Notes: generated by a model from the letters alone, not told the origin. Positions 8,701-20,524 are shown, numbered from the stretch's first letter. The stretch is DNA of 64,000 bases from Isochrysis galbana (GCA_018136815.1 CM030933.1:3397144-3461143); one strand, 5' to 3'. A program made the numbers and translations.

Positions 8701-11700
8701 GGCGTGGGAGGCGGCGCTCCGAGTGCCTGCCAATGCCGCGTCGCGCCTGCGTTGTGCTGAGGCAAAGGAGATGCTCTCCACTGCGGCCTTGGCAGTCCGC
8801 AGGGCTAGGAGCGAGCTGCTCATCCAGGTACGCGCGTGGACTCCGCTGCGCGCCGAGCCTCCCGAGCGCCCGCCGCGACCTTCTCTTCTCGTCTCCGTCT
8901 TACAAGGCCTTGGCCGGATTACCCCGCTTGGCAGATGCGCGCCGCCGCCGCTGAGGCTGTGGTGGCTCTTGGCACGTTGCCGCCCAAGATCTCGCCTATC
9001 ATCAATGCGCTGATGCAGATGACGCAATCGGGCGCGCCCACACCGCAGGTTCGACGGCCCTCTGAAGCGCGCGCTCGCGCCACCCGCTGCGCCCCCTCGA
9101 CGTGTCTCTCTTGCTACGCTTCCCGCAGGCTCGCGCTGCAGCGGCGCTCGCCACACTCATGCGCCTGCTCCTCGACCGGCCGGCCACTGATAAGGGTCAT
9201 CCCGTCGACAAGATTGTCGCCAAGGTTTGCTCATTTCTGGGCGCCGGCGCGCTCAACCAACTCGTGCCGAAGGCGCTCGTCCAGACGCCGGCGACCAAGG
9301 TGATCTCCAAGGCGGCGGAGGCCAAGGCCACGGCGGCAGCCGCCACCGAGAAGGCAGCCATCGTTTCGCGCGCCTCCATGGGTGCGACCCTTGTACTGCA
9401 GGCGTGCTGCGCCGAGTTCGGTGAAGCTCTTTTCCATCGGCTCGCCGCACTCTGGCGGTTGCTCACAGAGCCATTGGGCGTGCTACAAGCGCCCCCCATG
9501 CTCGCAAAGGCATCCCCTGAGGCGTCGGGCTGGGCCGATGAGGAGGTGGCACGCGCCGTGCGCGCCGTCGCGCTGCCGGCCCCTGTGTCATCGCCTGAGC
9601 TCGTCACCGCGCTCGCGTCATGCAGAGCGCTGCTGCCGCATCTGCCCCCAGCCGCAGCTGACGCGGCCTTCCACCTTCTTCCGCGCGTGCTTTCTCTGCT
9701 GCTGCGCCCGCAACCCGAGGCGCCTGTGGAGGCCGATCAAGAGGGCGTGATGCGGCGCGCTCTGGGCGCGAGCTGCGTCGCCGCTTTCTGCGCTTGCCAA
9801 CAGCTGGAGGCGCGCTCGCTACACTTGCTCCATCTGACGGCGTTGCCTGCGCTCGGTTCATCGGACGACGCTGCGGCGCAGCTCGGAGCCACGGCAGCGG
9901 TGCGCCAAGCGATCGGCGCGATGGGTCTCGCCGTGCTGCCGTACGCGATGCCCATGCTACCCCACCTGATTCGGGCCCTCTCGTCGCGGAACGTAGCGGT
10001 GCGAAACGAGGCGGCAGCGGCCTTTGCGAGTGTGATGCCGCTGCTCCCACTCGAGGACGGTACGAGGGACCCGCCCGGGATGCCTCCCAACATGCGCCGC
10101 GAGCGTGCAGAAGCGCGCGAGGCGGTGGCACCGCTATTGGGTAAGGGAAAGCCGGCGCGCTTCGAATTGCCGATGCCGGTGGCGGCCGACCTACGCGACT
10201 ACCAACGCGAAGGCATCGACTGGCTGGGCTTCCTCTGGCGCTTTGGCCTCCACGGCGTCCTCTCGGATGATATGGGGTTGGGCAAGACGCTGCAGGTGCA
10301 TGACGGATCACACCAGTGCGCTTGGCGGCGGGCTGTGCCGCTGTTGCCCCAATCCGAGTTTCTCACCGCCCCGCCCCATTGCACAGACGCTATGCATCCT
10401 AGCGACATCGCGCCATCACGCGATCTTTGGCGCGCCCTCGACCGAGGTTGCATCCGGTGCCGGGGCTGCTCTCCGCCCCCGAGCACGCCCGTCGCTTGTC
10501 GTATGTCCGGCGACCCTCACCTCACACTGGAAGTCGGAAGCCAAGAGGTGCGCGGCGGCACGCCCAATGGGCCGCCACATTGCTCGCCACGCGCTAGCCT
10601 CATAAGCCCTGCCTCGATTGGGTGGCTACCCCGCGCATTCGTTGCGGTAGGTACGTGGGATCACTTCTCGATGCACTTGAATATGTCGGTCCGCCCGCGA
10701 AGCGCGCCACGCTCCATCCGCTCCTCACCGAGTCGCCCTTGGTCGTTACGTCCTACGACACGCTGCGCACTGACGTTGGTGCTCTATCTGCTGTCACGTG
10801 GGACTACATCGTTCTCGACGAAGGCCATGTCATCAAGAATGCTGCCTCGAAGGTGGCGCGCGCGGCAAAGTCGCTCAACGGGGCGCATCGCCTCGTGCTC
10901 TCGGGCACGCCCATCCAGAATGACACCTTGGAGATGTGGTCACTTTTCGACTTTCTCATGCCGGGGTACCTCGGCGAGCAAGCGCACTTCAACACGCACT
11001 TCGTTAAGCCCATTCAGGTGGGCGCGATGAACTTGTCTCGGCTCTACGCTGCCCAGCACACTCTGGACCACGGCTCCCTTGCGACACCGCAGCTTGAGCC
11101 GGGACAAGGCGAAACGCACACGCGGGGTGGCTGTGGTCCGTGAATTCGCTGACGAACGCGTTGCATACTCTCGGTCCTTGCTGCCGGTCTACCTCCGCGC
11201 CTCACACGCCTCCCCATCCAACGGCGGTAGGCTTCCTATGGTGCGAAATCGGGGGATGCCGCGCATGTAGCTGGCGAAGAGGCGCTCAAGAAGCTCCATC
11301 GACAGGTGAGCATGAGCAACGGACAACGCAGCCGCCACCCTCAACTCCGTCGGCGCTGACGACGGACGCCAGCCACCGCCCCGCTAGTAATTGCTCGCAT
11401 GGCCTCGTTGCTTTGCTGATGAGATCTGGCTCTTGCTTCATAGGTGCTCCCTTTTTGCCTGCGCCGAACGAAGGAGGCGGTGCTGTCGGAGCTGCCCCCA
11501 AAGATTATTGCCGACCGGCTCGTTGAGTTGAGCCCCGTTCAGTCCCTGCTCTATTCTGCATTCGCGTCGTCGCCTGCAAGTGAGGGCGTCCGGCGAGCGA
11601 TTGCCACGGCGGCTAGCGAGGCCGAGGAGGAAGCCTCCATGATAGACGCCGGGGCAGCAGGCGGCGCTGCGACGGTGCTCAATGCGTTGCAGTACTTGCG

Positions 11701-12759
11701 GAAGGTGTGCAACCACCCGCTGCTAGTATTGTTGCCAGATCACCCGCTCCGGCAGGAGGCGGAACGGTTGGCCGCCTCCTCCGGGACGTCGCTGAGCTCC
11801 CTTTCAGTGGCGCCCAAGCTGACGGCTCTCAAGCAGATTCTGGACGAGTGCGGAATCGGCACAGCCGATTTTGGGGTGGACGCGCCCGACGCGGAAAGCG
11901 GCGCCAGCCATGGGGATGGCGAGGCGGTAGTGGTTGGCACGGCGACACTCGCTTCCCACCGTGCGCTGGTCTTTGCGCAATCTTCGTCAATGCTTGACCG
12001 TGTGGAGGAGGACCTTCTGAAAGCGCACTTGCCCTCAGTGTCATACCTGAAGCTCGACGGGCGTGTGCCCGCCGCACGCCGTGGTGCAATCGTGGAGAGC
12101 TTCAATTCCGACCCAAGCATTGATCTCATGTTGCTTACGACGAGTGTGGGAGGGCTTGGCCTCAATCTCACATCGGCCGACACGGTTGTATTCCTCGACC
12201 ACGACTGGAATCCGATGAAGGACCTGCAGGCCATGGATCGTGCGCACCGGCTCGGCCAAAAACGGTCAGTCTCCGTATTTCGGCTGATCACGCGAGGTAC
12301 CCTTGAGGAGAAGATCATGTCACTTCAGCGATTCAAGGTGAGCCTCATTCCGTCCATGCTATCTACGCGGCGCGAGCAACACAAGTCTCTTGGGCAGCGC
12401 ACCTTGGTGCCGGCCTCGGTGGTGGTGTTCGACGAATGGGGCGATCCCGACGCCCTTGCGCTGACCCGACTCGTGGCACGCGCTGCCGATCCCATGCGCA
12501 GGTCCATGTCGCGGGTGCCGTGGTGAATGCGGAGAACTCTTCATTGCGGCAGATGTCCACCAACGAGGTGCTCGACCTCCTCGAACTCTCGCCCGTGACT
12601 ACGCAACCCACTGTCACCGGTGCGGTAAATGCTTCAGATCGCCCAGCTAGCGCTGGACGAGGCCTCCAATCATTGCTCAACAATATTGGGGACTTGTGGG
12701 GCGCAGAGGAATACGAACAAGAGTACGACCTCGATGAATTCCTTGACCAGATCACGTAG
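5782..12759 (+). CDS. BTAF1: TATA-binding protein-associated factor 172 / Mot1, SNF2-family ATPase
   Basis: This ATPase strips TBP from DNA in the nucleus. My model has ten exons: 5782-6265, 6503-6675, 6752-8827, 8935-9048, 9129-10295, 10387-10547, 10651-11017, 11231-11305, 11444-12337, 12502-12759. All introns are GT-AG, 76-237 nt, and phases agree at every junction. The product is 1922 residues, close to the usual ~1850-1900. The N-terminus (RLEKLLGLL, then AARQLGELQ) matches BTAF1, and HEAT repeats fill about 1-1250. The WPFEPLCAELRC segment and RFGDW motif are typical. ATPase motifs seen are DDMGLGKT (about 1330-1337), DEGH (about 1448-1451), SGTPIQN, and DRAHRLGQKR (about 1803). The C-terminus NSSLRQMSTNEVLDLLEL and final DLWGAEEYEQEYDLDEF also match. 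Intron 6266-6502 is stop-free and a multiple of three. Confidence 0.93.
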
Positions 12760-12839
12760 AACTTTCAAAACGAACAACATGTCAATTTTGATATTGAGAT
12801 GTGAGCCTGCGGGGCATCATGCTACGTGTTGCGCAATGA

Positions 12840-13639
12840 TAGCCCGGTCACTCACGGTTTTTCACCACTATTTTCCACCCCTTGGGTGTCCAAGGATTCC
12901 CCCATACCTGTCCCCGCCCCCCCCGGTGGCCGGCTGGCGCTTTCATGTTGATCCACATGCAGGCTGCCTAAACGAGCTCAATAGCCTACGCGCACCGCCC
13001 TGCTTGTATCCCCTTAAAAATCTTGAAATGGTCGGCTAGCGTCGCTAAAGAACTACCCTACCATGGGAGACACCCGACATCGCCTTTGCCCCGCTTTCCC
13101 CTCCAACCCCCCTCCCCCTTATTTTTAATTAGCATTATTAGTACCGCTGCTCACACTCCCGGATGGGACATGGGACATTAGGTACAAGGTCAACAAAAAT
13201 ACCTCTGAATAATCCCGCCGCGCGCGCGATCATGCATAACTTTTCTGCAGCCACACCGGCTTCCCTAACCCCTCCTCCACCTGCGCTTGCGGCTCGTCCC
13301 CTCGTCCCTCGTGCTTTATGGTCCAGTGTGCATAGAACCAGGCCTTGTGGACCGAGTGAGTTGGCGTCACAAGTTTCCTCGTCATTCGATGTTTGTGCCT
13401 CGCATGAAGGGCCTCACCAAAAATATACCGGAGGGGGGCCCGACTGTATTTCGAGCTCCGTCTTCGAAGGCCCGAAATTCGGTAATTTTTTGAAAATTTC
13501 GCCGGAGAACCCCAGTTTTTTTTGCTGATCCATCTTAGCGGAACCCTTACGGAGCTTGCTTAGCTCTTCAATCTCCCATTGTAGCCGGTGCCCTCCGCAC
13601 CTCCATAGTGGATAGTGGCCCCTAGTGAGTGACCGGGCT
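12840..13639 (+). mobile_element. Short TIR element, TAGCCCGG family (copy A)
   Basis: Left end TAGCCCGGTCACTCAC at 12840 and right end GTGAGTGACCGGGCT ending at 13639 are inverted repeats. The left 80 bases match the left end of the larger element at 13983. The right 330 bases (from the TATGGTCCAGTGTGCATAG word, about 13316) match 17967-18275. No transposase-like frame is present, so it is a non-autonomous (MITE-like) copy. I see no convincing target duplication, so the right flank may be rearranged. Confidence 0.75.
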
Positions 13640-13982
13640 TATATCTAAGTGGGCGCGTTGGCATGTCAGCTGTCGGAAGGAAGGGCTCGATAGCTGGGGC
13701 GTGTGTTGTGTGCTGACTCGTCTGCCCTTTGGGGACCGGAGAGGATGGGGTTCCAGCCCCGCAACCCCGAAAGTGGCCTTTGGTGGGCACTAGCATCCTT
13801 CATTGTGGTTCCAACGCGCCAAAATCTACTAAAAAAAACTCCCTGGCCACCGCGGAAAAAACACCGCATTGTTCGCTCTCGTATTCGCCACCATGAAACA
13901 CTTGGCTTCTGAAACTTTGCACAAGCTCTTATCATAGCATGAGACACCTCTCCATGCATTCACATCGACTTTTGGGTGCAAT
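13640..13982. other. Spacer between two TIR elements, nothing recognised
   Basis: Short overlapping frames only, and no recognisable protein or RNA. The spacer ends with GTGCAAT at 13976-13982, the left copy of the target duplication of the next element. Confidence 0.5.
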
Positions 13983-16900
13983 TAGCCCGGTCACTCACTC
14001 ATTTTAACCACTATTTTCCACCTCCCCTGGGTGTCCAAGGATTCCTTAGGGTCCCCCCCTACCTGCCCCGCCAACTCCCTCCCCCTCCGAACGACCCCCT
14101 CCCGCCCCACGAAGGGCAATGGCGTCGGTGAGGGACCCCCCTCCCTTCCCCCGCGCGTGGCGGACTATTTTGGGAGATTCAGGCGGGCGCTCACGGGAGG
14201 GAATCGGAATGGTGAATGTGGGGCGCATCACTATTAGAAACGCGGAGCTTCCGCGACGTCCGATCGCCCGCGATCGGCCGAAGAATGGCCTGGAGGTGGT
14301 GGCCATGGAGAGCCCAGAGCACTCGCGAGCAGGGTGGGGGGTCAAGGGTAGGTCGCACGCTGGTGCTCAAGGGTCGCACACACTCGTATTGATCCATCCT
14401 GGCCCCTCGCACCGCAGGAATGCCTCGATTCGATCCGGCCCGACGCCCAGGGCCACGGCCCGATTGACGTCGAGAAGCGCTCGCTCGGACGATGGGAGGT
14501 GAAACACCTCAATTGGCCTTGGGGCGCGACGGGCGGGCCGCGACCGGCCGTTCCGGACCTGCCTTGAACCCCCAAGAGCAGCTTGGCCGGGTCCCTCGCG
14601 TTCATGCCCCCCAGTGATCCGAAATCTTGAAAGCTGGTGTGTGGGGTGTTCACCTCTCACCTCCGCCTTCACCGCGATGGCGTGCGCCGAGACCGCAAGG
14701 CCGAAAACTTTGGCTGCTAATGCGGCATCTGTAGAGATTATGCCTGCAGGGCTATTCTATTGCAAAAGATGACCGAAAAAGCGCCGGCAGCGCGCCCGGT
14801 TGCGCTCGAAAGTTGGGCACTCCGGCCCATTCGGCCGAGTGACGTTAGCGTATCGTCGGCGCCATAGACGGCCGATTACGGTGCGATGCGCGCGGGCGGC
14901 GGCGGCGATTGGCGTGGCTGCTAGGGCGGCATCTGTGGATATGGTGCTTGGTGGGCCATTCTATCCGAGTTGATGACCGAAAAAGCGCCGGCAGCGCGCC
15001 CGGTTGCGCTCGAAAGTTGGGCACTCAGGCCCATTCGGCCGAGTGACGTTAGCGTATTGTCGGCGCCATAGACGGCCGATTACGGTGCGATGCGCGCGGG
15101 CGGCGGCGGCGATTGGCGTGGCTGCTAGGTCCGCATCTGTGGATATGGTGTATGGTGGGCCAGACTATCCCAGTGGATGACCAAGAAAGCGCCGGCAGCG
15201 CGCCCGGTCGCGCTCGAAAGTTGGGCACTCAGGCCCATCGGCCGAGTGACGTTGGCGTAGTCATCGGCGCCATAGACGGCCGATTACGGTGCGATGCGCG
15301 CGGGCGGCGGCGGCGATTGGCGTGGCTGCTAGGTCGGCATCTGTGGATATGGTGCCTGGTGGGCCATGCTATCTAAGTGGATGACCAAGAAAGCGCCGGC
15401 AGCGCGCCCGGTCGCGCTCGAAAGTTGGGCACTCCGGCCCATTCGGCCGAGTGACGTTGGCGTGTTGTCGGCGCCATAGACGGCCGATTACGGTGCGATG
15501 CGCGCGGGCGGCGGCGGCGATTGGCGTGGCTGCTAGGGCGGCATCTGTGGATATGGTGCATGGTGGGCCAGATTATCCCAGTGGGAGACCAACAAAGCGC
15601 CGGCAGCGCGCCCGGTCGCGCTCGAAAGTTGGGCACTCCGGCCCATTCGGCCGAGTGACGTTGGCGTGTTGTCGGCGCCATAGACGGCCGATTACGGTGC
15701 GATGCGCGCGGGCGGCGGCGGCGATTGGCGTGGCTGCTAGGTCGGCATCTGTGGATATGGTGTATGGTGGGCCATTCTATCTAAGTGGATGACCAAGAAA
15801 GCGCCGGCAGCGCGCCCGGTCGCGCTCGAAAGTTGGGCACTCCGGCCCATTCGGCCGAGTGACGTTGGCGTAGTCATCGGCGCCATAGACGGCCGATTAC
15901 GGTGCGATGCGCGCGGGCGGCGGCGGCGATTGGCGTGGCTGCTAGGTCGGCATCTGTGGATATGGTGTATGGTGGGCCAGACTATCCCAGTGGATGACCA
16001 AGAAAGCGCCGGCAGCGCGCCCGGTTGCGCTCGAAAGTTGGGCACTCCGGCCCATTCGGCCGAGTGACGTTGGCGTGTTGTCGGCGCCATAGACGGCCGA
16101 TTACGGTGCGATGCGCGCGGGCGGCGGCGGCGATTGGCGTGGCTGCTAGGGCGGCATCTGTGGATATGGTGCCTGGTGGGCCATTCTATCTGAGTGGATG
16201 ACCAAGAAAGCGCCGGCAGCGCGCCCGGTTGCGCTCGAAAGTTGGGCACTCCGGCCCATTCGGCCGAGTGACGTTGGCGTGTTGTCGGCGCCATAGACGG
16301 CCGATTACGGTGCGATGCGCGCGGGCGGTGGCGGCGATTGGCGTGGCTGCTAGGGCGGCATCTGTGGATATGGTGCCTGGTGGGCCAGATTATCCCAGTG
16401 GGAGACCAACAAAGCGCCGGCAGCGCGCCCGGTCGCGCTCGAAAGTTGGGCACTCCGGCCCATTCGGCCGAGTGACGTTGGCGTAGTCATCGGCGCCATA
16501 GACGGCCGATTACGGTGCGATGCGCGCGGGCGGCGGCGGCGATTGGCGTGGCTGCTAGGTCGGCATCTGTGGATATGGTGTATGGTGGGCCAGACTATCC
16601 CAGTGGATGACCAAGAAAGCGCCGGCAGCGCGCCCGGTTGCGCTCGAAAGTTGGGCACTCATGCCCATCGGCCGAGTGACGTTGGCGTAGTCATCGGCGC
16701 CATAGACGGCCGATTACGGTGCGATGCGCGCGGGCGGCGGCGGCGATTGGCGTGGCTGCTAGGTCGGCATCTGTGGATATGGTGCATGGTGGGCCAGATT
16801 ATCCCAGTGGGAGACCAACAAAGCGCCGGCAGCGCGCCCGGTCGCGCTCGAAAGTTGGGCACTCCGGCCCATTCGGCCGAGTGACGTTGGCGTAGTCATC

Positions 16901-18275
16901 GGCGCCATAGACGGCCGATTACGGTGCGATGCGCGCGGGCGGCGGCGGCGATTGGCGTGGCTGCTAGGTCGGCATCTGTGGATATGGTGTCTGGTGGGCC
17001 ATTCTATCTGAGTTGATGACCAAGAAAGCGCCGGCAGCGCGCCCGGTCGCGCTCGAAAGTTGGGCACTCCGGCCCATTCGGCCGAGTGACGTTGGTGTGT
17101 TGTCGGCGCCATAGACGGCCGATTACGGTGCGATGCGCGCGGGCGGCGGCGGCGATTGGCGTGGCTTCTAGGTCGGCATCTATGGATATGGTGCCTGGTG
17201 CGGCATTTTATCCCAGTGGGAGACCAAGAAAGCGCCGGCAGCGCGCCCGGTCGCGCTCGAAAGTTGGGCACTCCGGCCCATCGGCCGAGTAACGTTGGCG
17301 TGTTGTCGGCGCATAGACGGCCGACTATGGCGCAATGCGCGCGGGCTGCGGCGGCGATTGGCATGGCTGCTAGGGCGGCTTATTTGGATATCGCGCCTGG
17401 TGCGGCATTCTTTTCCAGTGGGAGACCGAGAAAGTGCCGGCAGCGCGCCCGGTAGCGTTCGGAAGTTGGGCGCTCGGCCCGTTCGGCCGGGTGACGTTAG
17501 CGTAGTCATCGGCGCCACACACGGCCGTCGATTTCGCGATGCGCGCGGGCGGCGGCGGCGATTGGCGTGGCTGCTAGGTCGGCATCTATGGATATGGTGC
17601 CTGGTGCGGCATTCTATCCCAGTGCGAGACCGAGAAAGCGCAGGCAGCGCGCCCGGTAGCGTTCGAAAGTTCGGTACTCGAGCGCATCTTGGTACGTTAA
17701 CGTTCGGGCGGTTTTCGCGCCAATGCCGATATTCGACAAGATGTGCGAGGCTGGAAAGGGCAACTCGCTCGGCCACTAGGGCAGCATATCTTGATTTGAC
17801 GTCGTTTGCTGTCACTAGTTGAAAGGGATGAAAAAAAAGACCATGCCGTCCGCCCGGTCGTGGTGCCAAATTAGCCGCTCTAGCCCTTGGTGACTAGTGG
17901 TCAACGTAAACGTCTTGAGTTTTGTGATACGTTCGTACACATTTAAGTGCAAAATTATGAGCTTGACTTATGGTCCAGTGTGCATAGAACCACGCCTTGT
18001 AGACCCAGTGAGTTGGCGTCCAAGGTTTCCTCGTCATTCCATGCTTGTGCCCCGCATGAAGAGCCTCACTAAAAATATACCGGAGGGGGGCCCGACTGTA
18101 TTTCGCGCACCGTCTTCGAAGGCCTGAAATTCGGTATTTTTCGAAAATTTCGCCGGAGAACCCCCAATTTTTTTTGCTGATCCATCCTACCGGAACCTAT
18201 AGGGAGCTTATTTTGCCCTTCATTCATCCATTGTAGCTGGTGCCCTCCGCACCCGCATAGTGAGTGACCGGGCTA
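13983..18275 (+). mobile_element. 4.3-kb TIR element carrying a 204-bp satellite (copy B)
   Basis: The left terminus TAGCCCGGTCACTCACT at 13983 and its reverse complement ending at 18275 bound the element. A 7-bp direct repeat, GTGCAAT, lies immediately outside both ends (13976-13982 and 18276-18282), as expected of a target-site duplication. The left and right ends match copy A. The interior, 14780-17660, is a tandem satellite. No transposase gene is recognisable, so movement would need a partner in trans. The superfamily is unclear, since 7 bp is unusual (hAT makes 8). Confidence 0.85.
14780..17660 (+). repeat. 204-bp tandem satellite, about 14 copies
   Basis: The word GACGGCCGATTACGG recurs at 14867, 15071, 15275, 15479 and onward at a constant 204-bp spacing to about 17111, followed by two or three diverged copies to 17660. 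Central units differ by only a few bases (for example GTGTTG versus GTAGTCA at one site). Because 204 is 68 codons, one repeated frame stays open on each strand. Those frames look like a by-product and not protein genes. Confidence 0.95.
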
Positions 18276-18441
18276 GTGCAATTGTGAAAAGTCGATTTTT
18301 CCCGTCCCCACCTCTACCGTCGCGGCGCAAGCTGATAAGGGCCGTTCTTCTTTTTTGACGAGAGGTCCCTCCCCCCCCTCCGGTGCCTTTTCCCGGAGAG
18401 TCGCACACAAACGGGCAACAAATGCGCAGCAAGCCGCAATC

Positions 18442-18650
18442 CTAGGCCTAGATGGGAGATAGGAGATACGTACGGTGTTGGGGCCTGCAAACACAGCCAA
18501 ATACATATGTATTTGGCCTCCGGCCACATACATTTCAAATACATTCGAGGCCTACAACCCAGGACGCGCTTCAAACACAGCCAAATACATGTGTATTCGG
18601 CCCAATACGGTAAATACTTATCTCCCATCTAGGGCCTAGGGCCGCAATAT
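18442..18650. mobile_element. Foldback (inverted-repeat) element about 210 bp
   Basis: The left arm has a CCTAGGCCTAGATGGGAGAT word and the right arm has ATCTCCCATCTAGGGCCTAGG, its near-perfect inverse. Inside, AACACAGCCAAATACATRTGTATT occurs twice in the same orientation and is itself palindromic around its CATATG or CATGTG centre. It is AT-richer than its surroundings. It has no coding potential and resembles a MITE or foldback element. Confidence 0.65.
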
Positions 18651-18843
18651 GAGGGTGCTGCCCGAAAGGGATCTTCACACCGCTGCGGTGAGGGTGGGGA
18701 GGCCGTGAATGTGCGAGGAGGGCGGACCTCGCCAGCGCGCGGGAGAGGCCCCGAGTGGGAGAGAGGAGAGAGGGAGAGTAAGCGGGAGGGAGAGGAGAGA
18801 GAGGGAGAAGTGAGAGGGTGTGGCGTGTGGAACGGGCTTCTCG

Positions 18844-19314
18844 ATGGATGCGCTGGACGAGGCACTCGAGGGGGCGCTGGGCCTCGAGGCGCACGCGCTC
18901 GAGCTCGGCTACATGCAGGGTGCCGCGAGCGGGCAGGCGAGTGGCGCCGCCGACGGCCGTCGCCTTGGATTCGGTCGCGGAGCTACCCTCGGAGCAGAGC
19001 TCGCGCGGATGAGCGGCCGAGCGGCGATGCTCAGCGCGCTGGCAGACATGCAGCCACAGCGCTGTCCGCACAGGTGCGCGCTGGCCATGCACATGCCCGC
19101 AGATGAAGGGGTTGGTACCGGCGCTCTCCACTCTGCGCGTAGGGTGCGCCGCGTGCTGAGCGAGATCATTGCGCTGATCGCGCAGCAGCCGCCCGATCCG
19201 TTGGACGAGGCTGCGTTCGAGGCCATCGACCAGGCGCGGGCAAAGATGCGTTTCATCGATGCTTGGCTGGGAGGTTCGCGACCCCCGCCGGCCGAGCCCA
19301 CCCTCAGCTTCTGA
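18844..19314 (+). CDS. LTO1: LTO1/ORAOV1-like deca-GX3 protein, Fe-S adaptor for ABCE1
   Basis: LTO1 works with YAE1 as an adaptor that recruits the cytosolic Fe-S targeting complex to ABCE1/Rli1. Two exons are proposed, 18844-19073 and 19143-19314, with a 69-nt GT-AG intron that is also stop-free and in frame. The spliced product is 133 residues, close to human LTO1 (137). Gly at every fourth position from about residue 12 to 58 (LGYMQGAASGQASGAADG, then RRLGFGRGATLGAEL) is the deca-GX3 repeat. The C-terminal helix VLSEIIALI and the RAKMRFIDAWL region match the family. The last three residues are LSF, fitting the [LIM]-[DES]-[WF] C-terminal signal read by the targeting complex. A GA-rich tract precedes the start. 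Confidence 0.85.
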   Translation: MDALDEALEGALGLEAHALELGYMQGAASGQASGAADGRRLGFGRGATLGAELARMSGRAAMLSALADMQPQRCPHRCALAMHMPADEGVGTGALHSARRVRRVLSEIIALIAQQPPDPLDEAAFEAIDQARAKMRFIDAWLGGSRPPPAEPTLSF

Positions 19315-19453
19315 TTGGTCAGCCATTCTCGATGGATTCGATGTGAGAGTGAGACAGACGTGCTGCGCGCTCATGTGCGGTGGGCCTCAAATCAAAGCAA
19401 GTGCCGGCAGGTCTGAGTGCTTGCCTGAGCTGCTCCGTGAGATCCGGTGACAC

Positions 19454-20205
19454 ATGATACCGGAGGCGCAGCAGTCTAAAGCGCGTGCGCTCGTGGGCCG
19501 GCTCTGCGTCCCGTCAGAGCCCAACGCTGCCAAGGCGACCGACGTGCCGCCGCCGAAAGGCGCAAACAAACTTGCTGAGACGCTGCTGTGTTCGCCGCCA
19601 TCCTCACCGCTGCGCGGTCGCATGTGCTGGTGAGGGCGGCTGATGGTGCACTGGCCGTCCCTGCAGCCCAGCCAAGCCAGTGAGTGGTACCGGAACAGGC
19701 GCAAGCCAGCCAGCCGCTGAGGCCGCTGACCCGCTCGGCCGTGTCGAAGAGTGTGCGCCGTCGTGCACGCACGTGAACACAATAAGCCGTTGGCAAAAGT
19801 GCAAGATCAGAGTAGGGCACTACTCGTCGCAGCCCTACATCTCGAGTCAGCACTTTCGTGTCTACTGCGAGATTAAGGTGGCCGTCGGCTCTCCATACCG
19901 AAGCGCCGCGCCTTCAACCCCGGTTGGAGGACCTCTCACAAAACGGAACCTATGTTGACGGCTTCCTTGTCGGGCGCGGTATGCGCACCTCGATGCATGA
20001 GGGAGCACACATTGACGTCATCTTCCCGCAAGGGCGGCAGCTGCGAGGACAAGATACGCATAATCCACGCTTTCCCTGTTTCGTCTTCTCATTGCAGCCC
20101 CTTCCTCTTGAAGCTCCGCTTGCACCGAGTGCGCACGGCTTGACGAGTTCGTCCACCGATGCTGGTGATGATGGCGAGAGTCTGCTAGAGACAAGCCCGG
20201 TCTAG
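19454..20205 (+). CDS. Small FHA-domain protein
   Basis: I assemble three exons: 19454-19629, 19685-19877 and 19930-20205, with GT-AG introns of 55 and 52 nt and compatible phases, giving 214 residues. The FHA domain spans about residues 75-156: LGRVEECAP, KIRVGHYSS, ISSQHFRVY (phosphothreonine-contact Ser and His), DLSQNGTYVDG (conserved NG), then GAHIDVIFP. The usual GR pair after the first strand is GH here. No kinase or other domain follows, and the last 55 residues are low-complexity, so a further intron near 20098 (the sequence TTGCAG) may lead to an exon I missed. The exact start is uncertain. FHA domains bind phosphothreonine, often in DNA-damage signalling; the partner is unknown. 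Confidence 0.65.
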
Positions 20206-20520
20206 GTGTATGTCAATCTCTACCCCTCCATCCTTTGATGAACGATGGCCGGAGCGCATGCTCTACGCGCACGTCTACATGAGTTGCATGCCAGTGCCGG
20301 CTTGAGGCGGACTACTTTCACTGTGGCACCTACAAAACTTCATCGGGCCGCAGCACAAATGGATCCCATGGTGGTTGCACCATGCTTGATGTCGATGCAT
20401 GCAATAGTTTCCAAACGCAGCTGAGGTGTTGATGGCGGCCCAACACTTTGGGTTGCATCAATTTGCAGCCTTGCTGTTGTTGTAGTAGGGGTAGTTGTGT
20501 GTGTTTCTACCGACTAAGTT
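20206..20520. other. Intergenic, no gene seen
   Basis: 3' flank of the FHA gene. Only short frames are present. It ends at the inverted GGCACCTTCAAGAATT repeat edge near 20525. Confidence 0.5.
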
Positions 20521-20524
20521 TAAA

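Noticed and set aside
14780-17660. Repeated 68-residue frames in the satellite as a protein gene
   Set aside because: The frames exist only because 204 is a multiple of three; they are open on both strands, with no start context or family match.
14780-17660. CRISPR array
   Set aside because: The repeats are 204 bp and contiguous with no unique spacers, in a eukaryotic genome.
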